Below, in pieces: positions 25,879 through 33,783 of a stretch of DNA of 64,000 nt. This DNA is from a virus. Numbering within the stretch: position 1 is the first letter of the stretch; each line of letters opens with the position of its first letter. Position numbers and translations under genes: made by a program. The stretch lies in IMG/VR virus record IMGVR_UViG_3300035113_000077, positions 34,651-98,650 of that record; one strand, written 5' to 3'. A model generated the notes under the pieces. The model saw only the letters and a list, made by a program, of their open reading frames with translations. It did no database searches and was not told where the DNA came from.

Positions 25879-26522
25879 AAAAAATCCCTCATCTTGTTTA
25901 CCTCCACTTGAGCAAGAACTATGGTGGTTATTCTATAATTGGATAGATTCTCAATTACCCAAGCTTCAGTCAACCACTCATGTTTCTTTACTTTATTTTC
26001 TCCTCTAGGTGGATCTAAACAAAGTACACAACACTTTGCCAGTATATCTTGTAATGGTTGAAATAATTCCATCATTCCAAGAATCTTTTGTAGTACATCA
26101 CCTTCAAATGTTCTTAAATTAAAACCGCTAAATTCTTGAGATGCTGAAGCTAAAGAATTCTTTGCAATGGAATATAATTCACGTTCAACACTTTGAGGTA
26201 ATTCCTTCAATATAAAATCAATTGTATCGTTATCTTTTTGTAGTTTAACTTTAAAAGTTACATATTCTTTAGATAACAATTTCTGCAGTTCATCAGCGGA
26301 TAGGGGGATTCTTTTCTTTCTCTCTTCTTCTTCAAATTTTTGAACAGCTTCTCGCAACATCTCATCGTTGTTTTTACGTAGATCATCTTTAAATAGAGCA
26401 ATGTCTATTTCAAATTTCTTTTTAAATTCTTCACGTAATTGTGGTTCAAGTTCTAAGCGAAGTTGTAATTTTAAGGAATCAGTGGTGTCAATAGAATTTG
26501 ACACTATAGGTGTGGTTGACAT
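25815..26522 (-). CDS. tail assembly chaperone (G part)
   Basis: This 235-residue protein, the unshifted product, lies between the tail tube and tape measure genes where the tail-assembly chaperone is always found. The first 80 residues are a charged coiled coil, and the rest (LSADELQKLLSKEYVTFKVKL, then IDFILKELPQ) is alpha/beta. Near the end the message reads MRDFFSILFQ across the slippery heptamer TTTTTTC, allowing part of the ribosomes to make the longer GT product. The chaperones coat the tape measure before tube assembly and are absent from the virion. Confidence 0.82.
   Translation of the reverse strand: MSTTPIVSNSIDTTDSLKLQLRLELEPQLREEFKKKFEIDIALFKDDLRKNNDEMLREAVQKFEEEERKKRIPLSADELQKLLSKEYVTFKVKLQKDNDTIDFILKELPQSVERELYSIAKNSLASASQEFSGFNLRTFEGDVLQKILGMMELFQPLQDILAKCCVLCLDPPRGENKVKKHEWLTEAWVIENLSNYRITTIVLAQVEVNKMRDFFSILFQGFQSDVATTLVNAQQ
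25878..25884 (-). promoter_or_regulatory. -1 ribosomal frameshift slippery site TTTTTTC
   Basis: Read in frame as GAT TTT TTC, the heptamer T TTT TTC is an X XXY YYZ slip site. Slipping back one base continues as TTT TTT CTC GAT into the downstream frame, which stays open to 25504. It lies 20 codons before the frame-0 stop. Confidence 0.8.
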
Positions 26523-26574
26523 TCTAAACCTCCAAGCTTTCTCAAATAATATAAATTACTTCAACTAGAAAATA

Positions 26575-26606
26575 TTTATGGGTGACGATATTCTGTCACC
26601 CATAAA
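26575..26606 (-). terminator. terminator after the tail tube gene
   Basis: A perfect 12-bp stem (TTTATGGGTGAC with GTCACCCATAAA) and an 8-base loop lie 11 bases after the tail tube stop. TATTTTC follows on the minus strand. It may leak to allow chaperone and tape measure expression at a lower level than the tube. Confidence 0.75.
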
Positions 26607-26616
26607 AGGTTAATTA

Positions 26617-27747
26617 CTAAATAGGAACTCCAGTATTCGATGCTGGATAATATGCTCTATAGCATACAACAGTTTCACCATCTAGTGGATCATCAAATGC
26701 CAATGATTCAAAAGACGCATCTAATTCATATCCAGTTTCATCGGTTGTCCCTACGTTGCTAATGGCCCAGTTTCCTAAATCTTTAAATTGACTAATCGAC
26801 AAATGTGGATAATAGAATGCAATTTGATCACTATCAATTGTATCTAGTATAAACAATGCCGACCAATCCATAATGAATGTTCCACCTTCTCTGGAAGTCC
26901 ACCCATTTATTCTCTGGATTTTAGATCCAGTCGGTGGTGATGTTGGCCCAACTAATACAGAAGATGAAGCGCCACCACCTGTAAACACTTGTTTCAAAAC
27001 TAGGGCATCTTGGTTTCCAGCAATACCAGCAATTGGCCCAGCAACTACAGCAGTAATTAGATTCGTAAAGTCCGATGTTCTACGAATAAAATCAGTGTCT
27101 TGTGGAGCGTTGTTTACATATACTGGAACTCCATTTGATCCAATAAATCCAGTTGAAACTTTATCATAGTCAACATCTACTACTATCATTTGACCAGCAG
27201 CAAATAATGCACCAGATCCAGATGGTAGAAATACACAAGGCAAACCAGCTACTCCAGGCTGAGTAGCTGTTCCTCCAGTGGTCTGATATCCAGATGCTCC
27301 AAGAGCTACAGCAGTAGTTCCAGAAGTTCCTAGTGGGTTCGTTGTTGAAGCTTGACCAGCAGCTAAGAAATTAAACACTTCGCAGCCAGAAGCAATTTTC
27401 AAAGCTAAGCGAGAATACTCACGAAACTTAAATTCAATTTCCTCCGATACTTCACCACGAACCTTTGCTCTTGTTGCCCCACGATAGCCAGACTTGATCG
27501 ACCCCACTTTGCTACCTTGTGTTAACTTATAGTCTTTAATCCATCCAAGATCAAACCATCCTGCTGGCATGTTGTTTGTATTGAATGGTCCTTGAAATTG
27601 CAAATCTAAGATTGTAGGACCAACAGCGGAGTTTGTTTGGCCAGCCCAAAAGGGGGTATTGAATGGAGCAAAGAACCCTCTCCATCCTGCTCCAATTAAA
27701 AGTTGATTTCGTCTAAATGGTTGTACTATACCTTTAGATAGTGGCAT
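26617..27747 (-). CDS. major tail tube protein
   Basis: This 376-residue protein forms the tail tube. It begins MPLSKGIVQPFRR, and GWIKDYKLTQGSKVGSIKSG near residue 70 followed by RGEVSEEIEFKFREYSRLALKIASG is the typical tube-protein beta-sandwich region. The end is beta-rich. ATG 27747 has GGAGGA eight bases upstream; an earlier TTG is part of that site. It is placed between the tail terminator-like gene and the chaperone pair. A strong hairpin follows, consistent with high expression. Confidence 0.88.
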   Translation of the reverse strand: MPLSKGIVQPFRRNQLLIGAGWRGFFAPFNTPFWAGQTNSAVGPTILDLQFQGPFNTNNMPAGWFDLGWIKDYKLTQGSKVGSIKSGYRGATRAKVRGEVSEEIEFKFREYSRLALKIASGCEVFNFLAAGQASTTNPLGTSGTTAVALGASGYQTTGGTATQPGVAGLPCVFLPSGSGALFAAGQMIVVDVDYDKVSTGFIGSNGVPVYVNNAPQDTDFIRRTSDFTNLITAVVAGPIAGIAGNQDALVLKQVFTGGGASSSVLVGPTSPPTGSKIQRINGWTSREGGTFIMDWSALFILDTIDSDQIAFYYPHLSISQFKDLGNWAISNVGTTDETGYELDASFESLAFDDPLDGETVVCYRAYYPASNTGVPI

Positions 27748-27823
27748 ACTTAATTCCTCCAAATGTCCTTATTTTAAATTCCTGCTTTAACCATTCTTTC
27801 TTTTTTAATATGACACTATTTCT
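27748..27823 (-). promoter_or_regulatory. 76-base leader before the tail tube gene
   Basis: Non-coding, A-rich leader upstream of the tail tube start, with GGAGGA near its end. No clear promoter hexamers are seen. Confidence 0.35.
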
Positions 27824-28348
27824 TCAGCTAGTAATTACATCAGCAAACTCTCCAACAGTTACTTGACATGCTCCATAAATTATTCCTTCTTGCTTTTCAA
27901 ATCTAGTTGGCATAAATCGTGGTCTACTCCACCAAATACTATCTTGTGGTTGAACAGTTGGTACAGCCACTAATTTATTTCCTTGAACTTGGGGAGTGTA
28001 AACATTCTTATCACAAAAGTAAGGATATAAACCATTTATTAACTCAGACTTCATTTGATAATTAGATTGGTACCTACTTCCACGATTGTTTCCTACTTGA
28101 TCTTGTGGTAAATCTGCTCCTTCAATTGTCCAAACCCACTGAGTTAAATGAGAGAATCCAATTGATGTCGCTGTTCCAGATGTTGGCATTTCTCCCAACA
28201 ACAAAAGATAGAATGCTTCAGCTTGAACATTCTTCGGTGGCCAAGCATTTGCTTCAATCACTCCCATAACTGTACGTTTAGGATTTTTAGCTACAATTCT
28301 AGCTTTGACAAATTTAAAATAGCTATCGACGGCGTCTCTAATGTTCAT
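27824..28348 (-). CDS. putative tail terminator/completion protein
   Basis: This 174-residue protein lies directly before the tail tube gene, the usual place of the tail terminator in siphophages. It starts with a helix (MNIRDAVDSYFKFVKARI) followed by strands (FYLLLLGEMPTSG, HLTQWVWTIEGAD), in keeping with the small alpha/beta fold of terminators such as lambda gpU. No strict sequence motif is claimed. It overlaps the pentapeptide-repeat gene start (ATGA). Confidence 0.65.
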   Translation of the reverse strand: MNIRDAVDSYFKFVKARIVAKNPKRTVMGVIEANAWPPKNVQAEAFYLLLLGEMPTSGTATSIGFSHLTQWVWTIEGADLPQDQVGNNRGSRYQSNYQMKSELINGLYPYFCDKNVYTPQVQGNKLVAVPTVQPQDSIWWSRPRFMPTRFEKQEGIIYGACQVTVGEFADVITS

Positions 28349-28890
28349 ATAATTCGTCTGTCAAAGATAGCTTTCAATTTCAAATAACGATCAGGGCCAA
28401 CAAATTCTATCAATCGTTCTGTCCAAGATAATTTATCTTTGAATCTAAATAATAATTTACCTTCTTTACAGTAAAGATTAAAATTACCTTGACTACAGCT
28501 CTCACAGTGCTGAACATGAGTTTGCCAAGATTCTGGAAGTTTCATCAACGATGGCATAAATGACCACACTTCCAGCCAGTCAGAATCTACTTCCATGTCT
28601 CTAAATGTATCACATTTCCAAGTAAGAGTTATTCCAAAGCAATCGCGAGGCTTAAATATTACTTTCTGTAGCTGAGCCTCCATGAAATTTGTTCTATATA
28701 AACTAGTTCCAGTAAAATTCGATCCATAGCAATTAGCATTGGAAAAATTTGAATAGGAACAATCAGCATCTGTAAAATTACATTCTAATAATGAGCATCG
28801 ACTAAAATCTGAAAACTTCAACTTTTGCTTTGAGAAATCTTTTTGATAAAACTTCTGACCCGAGAATTTTGCACCATCTTGTTTTGTCAT
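28345..28890 (-). CDS. pentapeptide-repeat protein
   Basis: This 181-residue protein has about ten pentapeptide repeats in residues 8-85, shown by the regular Phe spacing in FSRCSLLECNFTDADCSYSNF and the following FSNANCYGSNFTGTSLYRTNF. Such repeats fold as a right-handed beta-helix; some (Qnr, MfpA) mimic DNA and inhibit gyrase. The C-terminal 90 residues carry HCESCSQGNFNLYC, possibly a zinc site. It is embedded in the neck/tail cassette, overlapping the tail terminator gene, where such a protein is unusual. It could be structural or a host-directed passenger. Confidence 0.85.
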   Translation of the reverse strand: MTKQDGAKFSGQKFYQKDFSKQKLKFSDFSRCSLLECNFTDADCSYSNFSNANCYGSNFTGTSLYRTNFMEAQLQKVIFKPRDCFGITLTWKCDTFRDMEVDSDWLEVWSFMPSLMKLPESWQTHVQHCESCSQGNFNLYCKEGKLLFRFKDKLSWTERLIEFVGPDRYLKLKAIFDRRII

Positions 28891-28905
28891 TCCAAATTAC
28901 CTCAA

Positions 28906-29466
28906 CTATAAATTTAATGTTCCAATTGTATTAATCATATCTGATGCTAGATCATTTACACCTTTTAATATTTCATCACCTGGTTCAACAACTTGTAAGC
29001 TATCGTATAAATCACCACTATCAATTGGTACGTTTTCTTGCAGTATGACTAAACACTTCTCTGAAATTCTTTTGTAAGCACCAGTTAACTCTTGTTTTAA
29101 ACTATCTTCCGTAATTGATTCTTTTGAATCAAAACTTACTTTAGATAACTCATCTTGAATTATATTCCAATACTTATCTTCATTTATTGCAATCCATCCA
29201 CTAGGAGCTTGGGTAGAAAACCACCTATTGGTAAATTGTCCTTTAGGATTTCTACCTTGAACTGTCTTTGGTCCTTTCTTCGTTTGTCTAATATTCCCCC
29301 ACTCCCATACAAGTGCATAATTTGCTGGCGGCCCCACGCTTTGCACTCCAGACTCAACAATAATGGCCATTTGGTTTAGCCAACTAACCAACTTGTCGAT
29401 ATCTTCATCTGCTATTTCAGCAAAGATGGAACCGAGCGCTACGCTTGTTGTGTCTACCGCCAGCAA
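28906..29466 (-). CDS. HK97 gp10-like neck/tail completion protein
   Basis: This 186-residue protein resembles the HK97-gp10 family in layout. An N-terminal helix (DEDIDKLVSWLNQMAIIVE) is followed by NYALVWEWGNIRQTKKG, a long middle, then LQENVPIDSGDLYDSLQV, the family's 'P-DTG-L-SL' type signature. These proteins join tail and head. The proposed start is TTG 29466, since GGTG lies seven bases upstream and the stop of the previous gene is beside it. A later ATG at residue 33 is the alternative. Confidence 0.75.
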   Translation of the reverse strand: MLAVDTTSVALGSIFAEIADEDIDKLVSWLNQMAIIVESGVQSVGPPANYALVWEWGNIRQTKKGPKTVQGRNPKGQFTNRWFSTQAPSGWIAINEDKYWNIIQDELSKVSFDSKESITEDSLKQELTGAYKRISEKCLVILQENVPIDSGDLYDSLQVVEPGDEILKGVNDLASDMINTIGTLNL

Positions 29467-29470
29467 TTTA

Positions 29471-29767
29471 TTACACCAATACCTGTCTAACAGAATCTAA
29501 TGCAGTAAAGATGGTTGAATCAGTTCCAGTCTTAATTATTGCATTAGTAACTCCAGAACCACTTGGATCAAGAACTAAATCATTACATATTTTCTTTAGT
29601 TCTTCTGCTTTAATCAGAGCGACATTAATCATTCCTGTAATATCTTGGATCATGCCTGCTCCACCACCACTATTAAGTGGGCTAATTGCATCTGATTGTG
29701 CAGTAGCACTAGGGGTAGTTGCTAATGCAGACTTTAAATCTGTAATTACTTGTGTACTCTTTGCCAT
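29471..29767 (-). CDS. small structural-cassette protein
   Basis: A 98-residue Ala/Thr/Ser-rich protein, unrecognised. Pattern MAKSTQVITDLKSALATTP then GMIQDITGMINVALIKAEELKKIC suggests helices separated by a Gly/Ser linker. It lies between a signal-bearing protein and the gp10-like protein. AAGGAG lies seven bases before ATG 29767. Confidence 0.7.
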   Translation of the reverse strand: MAKSTQVITDLKSALATTPSATAQSDAISPLNSGGGAGMIQDITGMINVALIKAEELKKICNDLVLDPSGSGVTNAIIKTGTDSTIFTALDSVRQVLV

Positions 29768-29783
29768 GTTTATTTCTCCTTTT

Positions 29784-30317
29784 TTACTTTAATTTAATAA
29801 CTGTTAATCTAGCTAAGCCACCAATAAGAGAATCATTATGACCAGAAAATGCTCTTAAAACATCTCCTGATGAAAGTATCGTTGTATTTGAACAAGTTTC
29901 TACTAACGTTCCACTTGTGTTGCTTATAGTTCCCTCTTCATAGCAAAGAGAACTAGCAAAGTTTGGTTCATCATCATTTACAGTGACATTCATGATATTA
30001 GAAATACCAGAACTCCCAGTTGTGGCATTTCCATCAGTGTAGCTTATTGAATAAATCCCACTAGAATTTATTGTTAAAGTTGCACCATCAGTAGAGTTAT
30101 CAGCATAAGTTATATCTGATCCAACATTAATACTAACTGTAGTAAATCGCCTTACTCCTGATCCACTACCATTCCCATTTCCACCTCTAAGAATAATTTC
30201 TGATTCAAGACATGGAGCACTAGATTGGGCCATTACTTTTTCTAGCTCACGTGTTCCAAGTAAAGTAATGGTTATAGCCAAAATTACAATACTAATTTGT
30301 CGAAATACTTTCTTCAT
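29784..30317 (-). CDS. exported beta-rich protein with signal peptide
   Basis: This 177-residue protein starts with a clear signal peptide (MKKVFRQISIVILAITITLLG; a likely cleavage at VMAQ-SS near residue 31). The mature part is Ser/Thr/Gly-rich and beta-predicted, ending SLIGGLARLTVIKLK. Short segments such as GSDITYADNSTDGATLTINSSG and IYSISYTDGNATTGSSG resemble a jelly roll (C1q/TNF-like), but this is not firm. AAGGAG precedes ATG 30317. A secreted protein within the neck-gene cassette is unexpected and may be a passenger gene. Confidence 0.72.
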   Translation of the reverse strand: MKKVFRQISIVILAITITLLGTRELEKVMAQSSAPCLESEIILRGGNGNGSGSGVRRFTTVSINVGSDITYADNSTDGATLTINSSGIYSISYTDGNATTGSSGISNIMNVTVNDDEPNFASSLCYEEGTISNTSGTLVETCSNTTILSSGDVLRAFSGHNDSLIGGLARLTVIKLK

Positions 30318-30326
30318 TCTTTCTCC

Positions 30327-30620
30327 TTAGCGATAGTTATTGATTAAACTGCCTATTGTTCTGTACGTTGGATTGACACTTACTACTGCACGTCCGCCAC
30401 CAAATATTTTTCCCGATAGTTCAAGATTCTCCACAAGAATTTCTCTGCGTGCTGAAGCTTGCAATGATCTAGGCTTTCTAGGGTCATCTTGCAATGACAC
30501 TAAAGCTATTTCATTATTATCACCTTTGAAAGCCATCACTGTTCCTAAGCGAATCTTAGTACAATTGAATAGCTTTTCTTTAAATACTACTTGACTATTT
30601 ATTTGAATTCCATGATCCAT
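30327..30620 (-). CDS. hypothetical neck-region protein
   Basis: A 97-residue protein with no recognised family. It is beta-rich (IQINSQVVFKEKLFNCTKIRLG, NNEIALVSLQDD). From its place between head-tail adaptor genes and gp10-like genes it could be a small neck or stopper protein. This is position-based inference. Confidence 0.65.
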   Translation of the reverse strand: MDHGIQINSQVVFKEKLFNCTKIRLGTVMAFKGDNNEIALVSLQDDPRKPRSLQASARREILVENLELSGKIFGGGRAVVSVNPTYRTIGSLINNYR

Positions 30621-30630
30621 GAATCACCTC

Positions 30631-31131
30631 TTATCCAGTAACATTAATTTCGCCACCAACTACTGTTATATTCCAAGAAATAACTTGACCACCAGCATGC
30701 TCTGGCCAAATAGATTCTACGGAAGTTAATTCACCTGCATAAACAACTCCAATTACTCTAGGGTCTCTAAATACTGACATTGGATTCTGAAATGAAAATA
30801 AATCCATTTGACTAAGAACCCACGTATGAGAAACTTGCATTGTCGTTCTATTTAACTGCAACTGAGTTTCTGGATTTCCTCCTCTTCTACTTGGAGTTTC
30901 TACTACTATAGGTTGTGGAATAATTGGATAGTCAGTGTAACCAGCTTGTCCAGATAATGCCGTCCCACTTACTGAAACTGAAAATCCAATATCAGCAACA
31001 TCACTAAATTCATAGTCTGTTGTCTGCATCCTAACAGCAACTACTGTTCCTTCTCCAGTGAATTTCATGGTTTGATCGGTCATATATCTTGCACCGAATC
31101 CAAACCCCAAGGGTGCTGACATTCCACTCAT
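30631..31131 (-). CDS. hypothetical structural protein
   Basis: A 166-residue beta-rich protein (VAVRMQTTDYEFSDVADIGFSVSVS; VISWNITVVGG) with no recognised family. Its place near the neck genes and composition suggest a virion protein, possibly a head-tail stopper or decoration protein. ATG 31131 overlaps the previous stop (ATGA). Confidence 0.68.
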   Translation of the reverse strand: MSGMSAPLGFGFGARYMTDQTMKFTGEGTVVAVRMQTTDYEFSDVADIGFSVSVSGTALSGQAGYTDYPIIPQPIVVETPSRRGGNPETQLQLNRTTMQVSHTWVLSQMDLFSFQNPMSVFRDPRVIGVVYAGELTSVESIWPEHAGGQVISWNITVVGGEINVTG

Positions 31132-31412
31132 TGAAATAATCCAATTTGTCTAGGATCTTTAGCTGCTGCCTGTCGCCTTTCTTCCTCTGTCATTTGTGAC
31201 CATTTCTTTTTGCTTGATCCTTTCTTTCTTCCGGAGCCTGGGCCACCACCTTTTATGTGCTTGAAATATTCCACCTGTCTTAATCTGCGTTTAGCACCTT
31301 CTTTTGATGGTTTACATCCAAGATTTTTAGATCTATCTTCTGACTTGACACAATATTCATTTCCTTCTTTTACCACTACACAATTAAGATCAATTGAAGC
31401 TTGTAAATTCAT
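31128..31412 (-). CDS. small basic protein with GGPGSGR motif
   Basis: A 94-residue protein with a two-cysteine N-terminal domain and a basic C-terminus containing HIKGGGPGSGRKKGSS. The same GGPGSGR motif, with an identical 14-base G+C-rich DNA core, occurs in the 35328-35648 protein. This motif recurs in phage head-region proteins, with unknown function. ATG 31412 overlaps the upstream stop (TAATG); an earlier frame extension is unlikely. Confidence 0.72.
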   Translation of the reverse strand: MNLQASIDLNCVVVKEGNEYCVKSEDRSKNLGCKPSKEGAKRRLRQVEYFKHIKGGGPGSGRKKGSSKKKWSQMTEEERRQAAAKDPRQIGLFQ

Positions 31413-32203
31413 TAGACTGCAATTACCTTTTGGTAAGGGGCTAACCATTTCTTCACTGTTGGATCAACAAGATCTGGAGTAAAGGTAACATGAACTTTTC
31501 CAGCATCATAAGTTTGCACTGATGTAATTCCTCCTGCTCTTGCTATAAAGTTCTTAGCTAAAGCAGCACATGCATGCTTAACTCCCTTGGGCATATTCCT
31601 AGGATCATAGCCAGAATTGTAAATGCATAAAACCTCTGTATACGATGCCATCATTTGCCCAGCTGGCACCCATACTTCTCCTACTAGATCATAGTAGTCA
31701 GTCAATGAAACGTCTAAAGCTACAAACTGTGGGGGCCCACCAAAAAATGCCGCGACTTGCAGTATGTTTGCTGCATACTGAGAATCAGGATACACTTGAG
31801 CAGCACTTTTTCTTCCATAGCTATATCTGCCACTTATTCCAACAAATGCAGATAAATTTCCATTCAACTGATTCGTAGTATTCGGTAAAAAGCCAGTATA
31901 AAAATGATTTCCTGAAACTGCATTCAATCCAGATAGAGTTAATTGAGTTGTAGTATCTAATCCAGTTAATGGAGCATATGCTGTTCTAAAGATATTTCTA
32001 GATTCTGAAATTCCAATTCTTTCTGCATAGGTGGAATACACTAAAGAACCACCACCAGTTGCATCCACTCTTCCACATTCACTATCAATCAAAGTGCTTG
32101 CTGCATCAACAATTGTCATTATATTTGGCAATTGCTTGACAGATGGCAGATCAAAAGTTGCAATCTCTGCGTCTAAAAGATATCTGGGTTGAAAATCAAC
32201 CAT
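31412..32203 (-). CDS. putative head-tail adaptor protein
   Basis: A 263-residue protein beside the capsid gene. The first third (LLDAEIATFDLPSVKQLPNIMTIVDAASTLIDSECGR) resembles the helical start of head-completion adaptors that pack under the portal. The middle is Gly/Ser/Tyr-rich beta, and the end has a basic helix and strands (VHVTFTPDLVDP). The assignment rests on position and helix pattern. It shares its first base with the stop of the HNH gene. Confidence 0.55.
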   Translation of the reverse strand: MVDFQPRYLLDAEIATFDLPSVKQLPNIMTIVDAASTLIDSECGRVDATGGGSLVYSTYAERIGISESRNIFRTAYAPLTGLDTTTQLTLSGLNAVSGNHFYTGFLPNTTNQLNGNLSAFVGISGRYSYGRKSAAQVYPDSQYAANILQVAAFFGGPPQFVALDVSLTDYYDLVGEVWVPAGQMMASYTEVLCIYNSGYDPRNMPKGVKHACAALAKNFIARAGGITSVQTYDAGKVHVTFTPDLVDPTVKKWLAPYQKVIAV

Positions 32204-32703
32204 TAAACACCCACTATATAAGTACTATAATTAACAATGTCATGGATTGCGTCTTTACCTACATTAAACATTTTGGTTATCTGTTTTTGAGTGTATTTGC
32301 CAGTAGCATATAACTTTCTAATTTTTCTAACTTGTTTGGGTGATAATATTCTATTACTATAAATTGGAGTTACACTCGCTCCATATTTTACGCCATTCTT
32401 TACTGCATGATCTTTGTTTCCCTTGCTAGTAAGATACTCTAAATTCTTATAATGATTATCATACTTAATTAAATTTTTGTGATTAACTTCTTTTCCTTTA
32501 GGACATTTACCATGAAATACTCGTGCAACTAATCTATGAACTTTAGCCGTTGTATTGCTACCATCTTCTTTTGTTACCATTATATACTTATAGCCATTTT
32601 TATCGTCCCATTGTGTCTTTATCTTGTTTGTTATTGTATCTATAACACAACTACCATCATTTGTAACTTTTAATCCATATCCAGGTACTTTATAAAATCT
32701 CAT
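32203..32703 (-). CDS. HNH homing endonuclease (copy 2 of 3)
   Basis: This 166-residue protein is closely related to the HNH proteins at 2531 and 37573: FYKVPGYGLKVTNDG at the N-terminus, VHRLVARVFHGKCPKGKEVNHKNLIKYDNHYKNLEY in the core, and VRKIRKLYATGKYTQKQITKMFNVGKD as a C-terminal helix-turn-helix. It lies between the capsid terminator and the adaptor gene. AAGGA precedes ATG 32703. As in the other copies, no conserved neighbour gene is interrupted. Confidence 0.88.
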   Translation of the reverse strand: MRFYKVPGYGLKVTNDGSCVIDTITNKIKTQWDDKNGYKYIMVTKEDGSNTTAKVHRLVARVFHGKCPKGKEVNHKNLIKYDNHYKNLEYLTSKGNKDHAVKNGVKYGASVTPIYSNRILSPKQVRKIRKLYATGKYTQKQITKMFNVGKDAIHDIVNYSTYIVGV

Positions 32704-32734
32704 AAAATTAATTCCTTCATCTAGTATTAAGTAT

Positions 32735-32756
32735 GAGGCCCCATTTCTGAGGCCCC
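32735..32756 (-). terminator. hairpin after the capsid gene
   Basis: On the minus strand GGGGCCTCA, a GAAA tetraloop and TGGGGCCTC form a nine-pair stem with two G-U pairs. It lies 15 bases after the capsid stop. The downstream T-run is weak (ATACTTAAT), so it may be a partial terminator or a 3' end stabiliser. Confidence 0.65.
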
Positions 32757-32771
32757 TTTAGTTTGTATTTC

Positions 32772-33761
32772 TTATCTGGTCGTTTTTATAGCTGCGTGCG
32801 CATAAGACGCACCCTTTGCGACCACTGCTCCGAATTTCAAGATGATAAACTGAGCAGCTAAATTACTAACTAATCCAAGTTGGAACACCCTTGGAATGGG
32901 CGATGTCAACCAGTGGTATTCTACAAACTCTTCCGAGATAATGAATCCTGTATATTGCTTCAATGCACCAGATGGTAACACTGACAATGCAGGATCAGGA
33001 ATTAAAGGTAATAGACCAATCTGAGTAGGAATGGCTTTTACAATAACTCCCGGAATTACTTCCACTTCGTTGTAGTACAATTGAACTGACTTGGCTTCCT
33101 GATCGAACAAATCTCCAAACAACGGGTTCAAATACATTCCCGATGGCTTGACCTCATAATCCGTTCTAGAAGCAATTGTAGCTACTTGAGTTTTTACACC
33201 ATCCACTAATGATCCAGAAGCGGAGATGGTGGCAATATGAGCGATTCCATTTACGTCAGCTGCTGACATGATCTGTCCAGAAACACCAAAGTAATCGTTC
33301 GATGTTTGCAGAACTAGATCAGTATCGGCACCTGTCCACAGGTTCTGATCGTGCAATTTCAACACGGCATCAACTTGATCTGTAAGATCTTTCGCTTCGA
33401 GATATGCGAACTGGCCCTGCTGCTGATTGACTTCCACATCGAAAATGGAGTAGTTAATTCCACTAACGATGGCTTTCAGCATCAAAGGTCTTTCCAAGCG
33501 AATCGGTTGTGATGCTGTAGTTGATAATGCACGAGGATTGGTTGTATTGGCTGAGCCAATTGCCGTCTGTTCGAAATAGCGAGACGGATGGCCAGTGGCT
33601 GGAGTTTGTGAGATGCGTTGTCCGAAAACGAATCTACGGCGAACCAGATCAAAAATTTCAGTCTGATAACGATTAATTTCAATTGCACCAGGCCCAAAGA
33701 AATCAGCGGCAGCGCCGATATCACCGGCGAAATGAGCCTGTACGATAGTTTTACCTGCCAT
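32772..33761 (-). CDS. major capsid protein (HK97 fold)
   Basis: This 329-residue protein follows the protease/scaffold gene and has the features of an HK97-type capsid: an N-terminal arm, an E-loop/spine region (GQRISQTPATGHPSRYFEQTAIG), a P-domain with LEAKDLTDQVDAVLKLHDQNLWTG, and a C-terminal VPxx-type beta stretch (PLIPDPALSVLPSGALKQYTGFIISEEFVEYHW). It is slightly richer in G+C than its neighbours, as highly expressed genes often are. AGAGGA lies nine bases before ATG 33761. A hairpin follows it. Confidence 0.88.
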   Translation of the reverse strand: MAGKTIVQAHFAGDIGAAADFFGPGAIEINRYQTEIFDLVRRRFVFGQRISQTPATGHPSRYFEQTAIGSANTTNPRALSTTASQPIRLERPLMLKAIVSGINYSIFDVEVNQQQGQFAYLEAKDLTDQVDAVLKLHDQNLWTGADTDLVLQTSNDYFGVSGQIMSAADVNGIAHIATISASGSLVDGVKTQVATIASRTDYEVKPSGMYLNPLFGDLFDQEAKSVQLYYNEVEVIPGVIVKAIPTQIGLLPLIPDPALSVLPSGALKQYTGFIISEEFVEYHWLTSPIPRVFQLGLVSNLAAQFIILKFGAVVAKGASYAHAAIKTTR

Positions 33762-33783
33762 TATCTTTTCCTCTTTTCTTCAA

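Noticed and set aside
33482-33724. 80-residue minus-strand frame inside the capsid gene
   Set aside because: Different frame from the well-supported capsid protein, no start signal.
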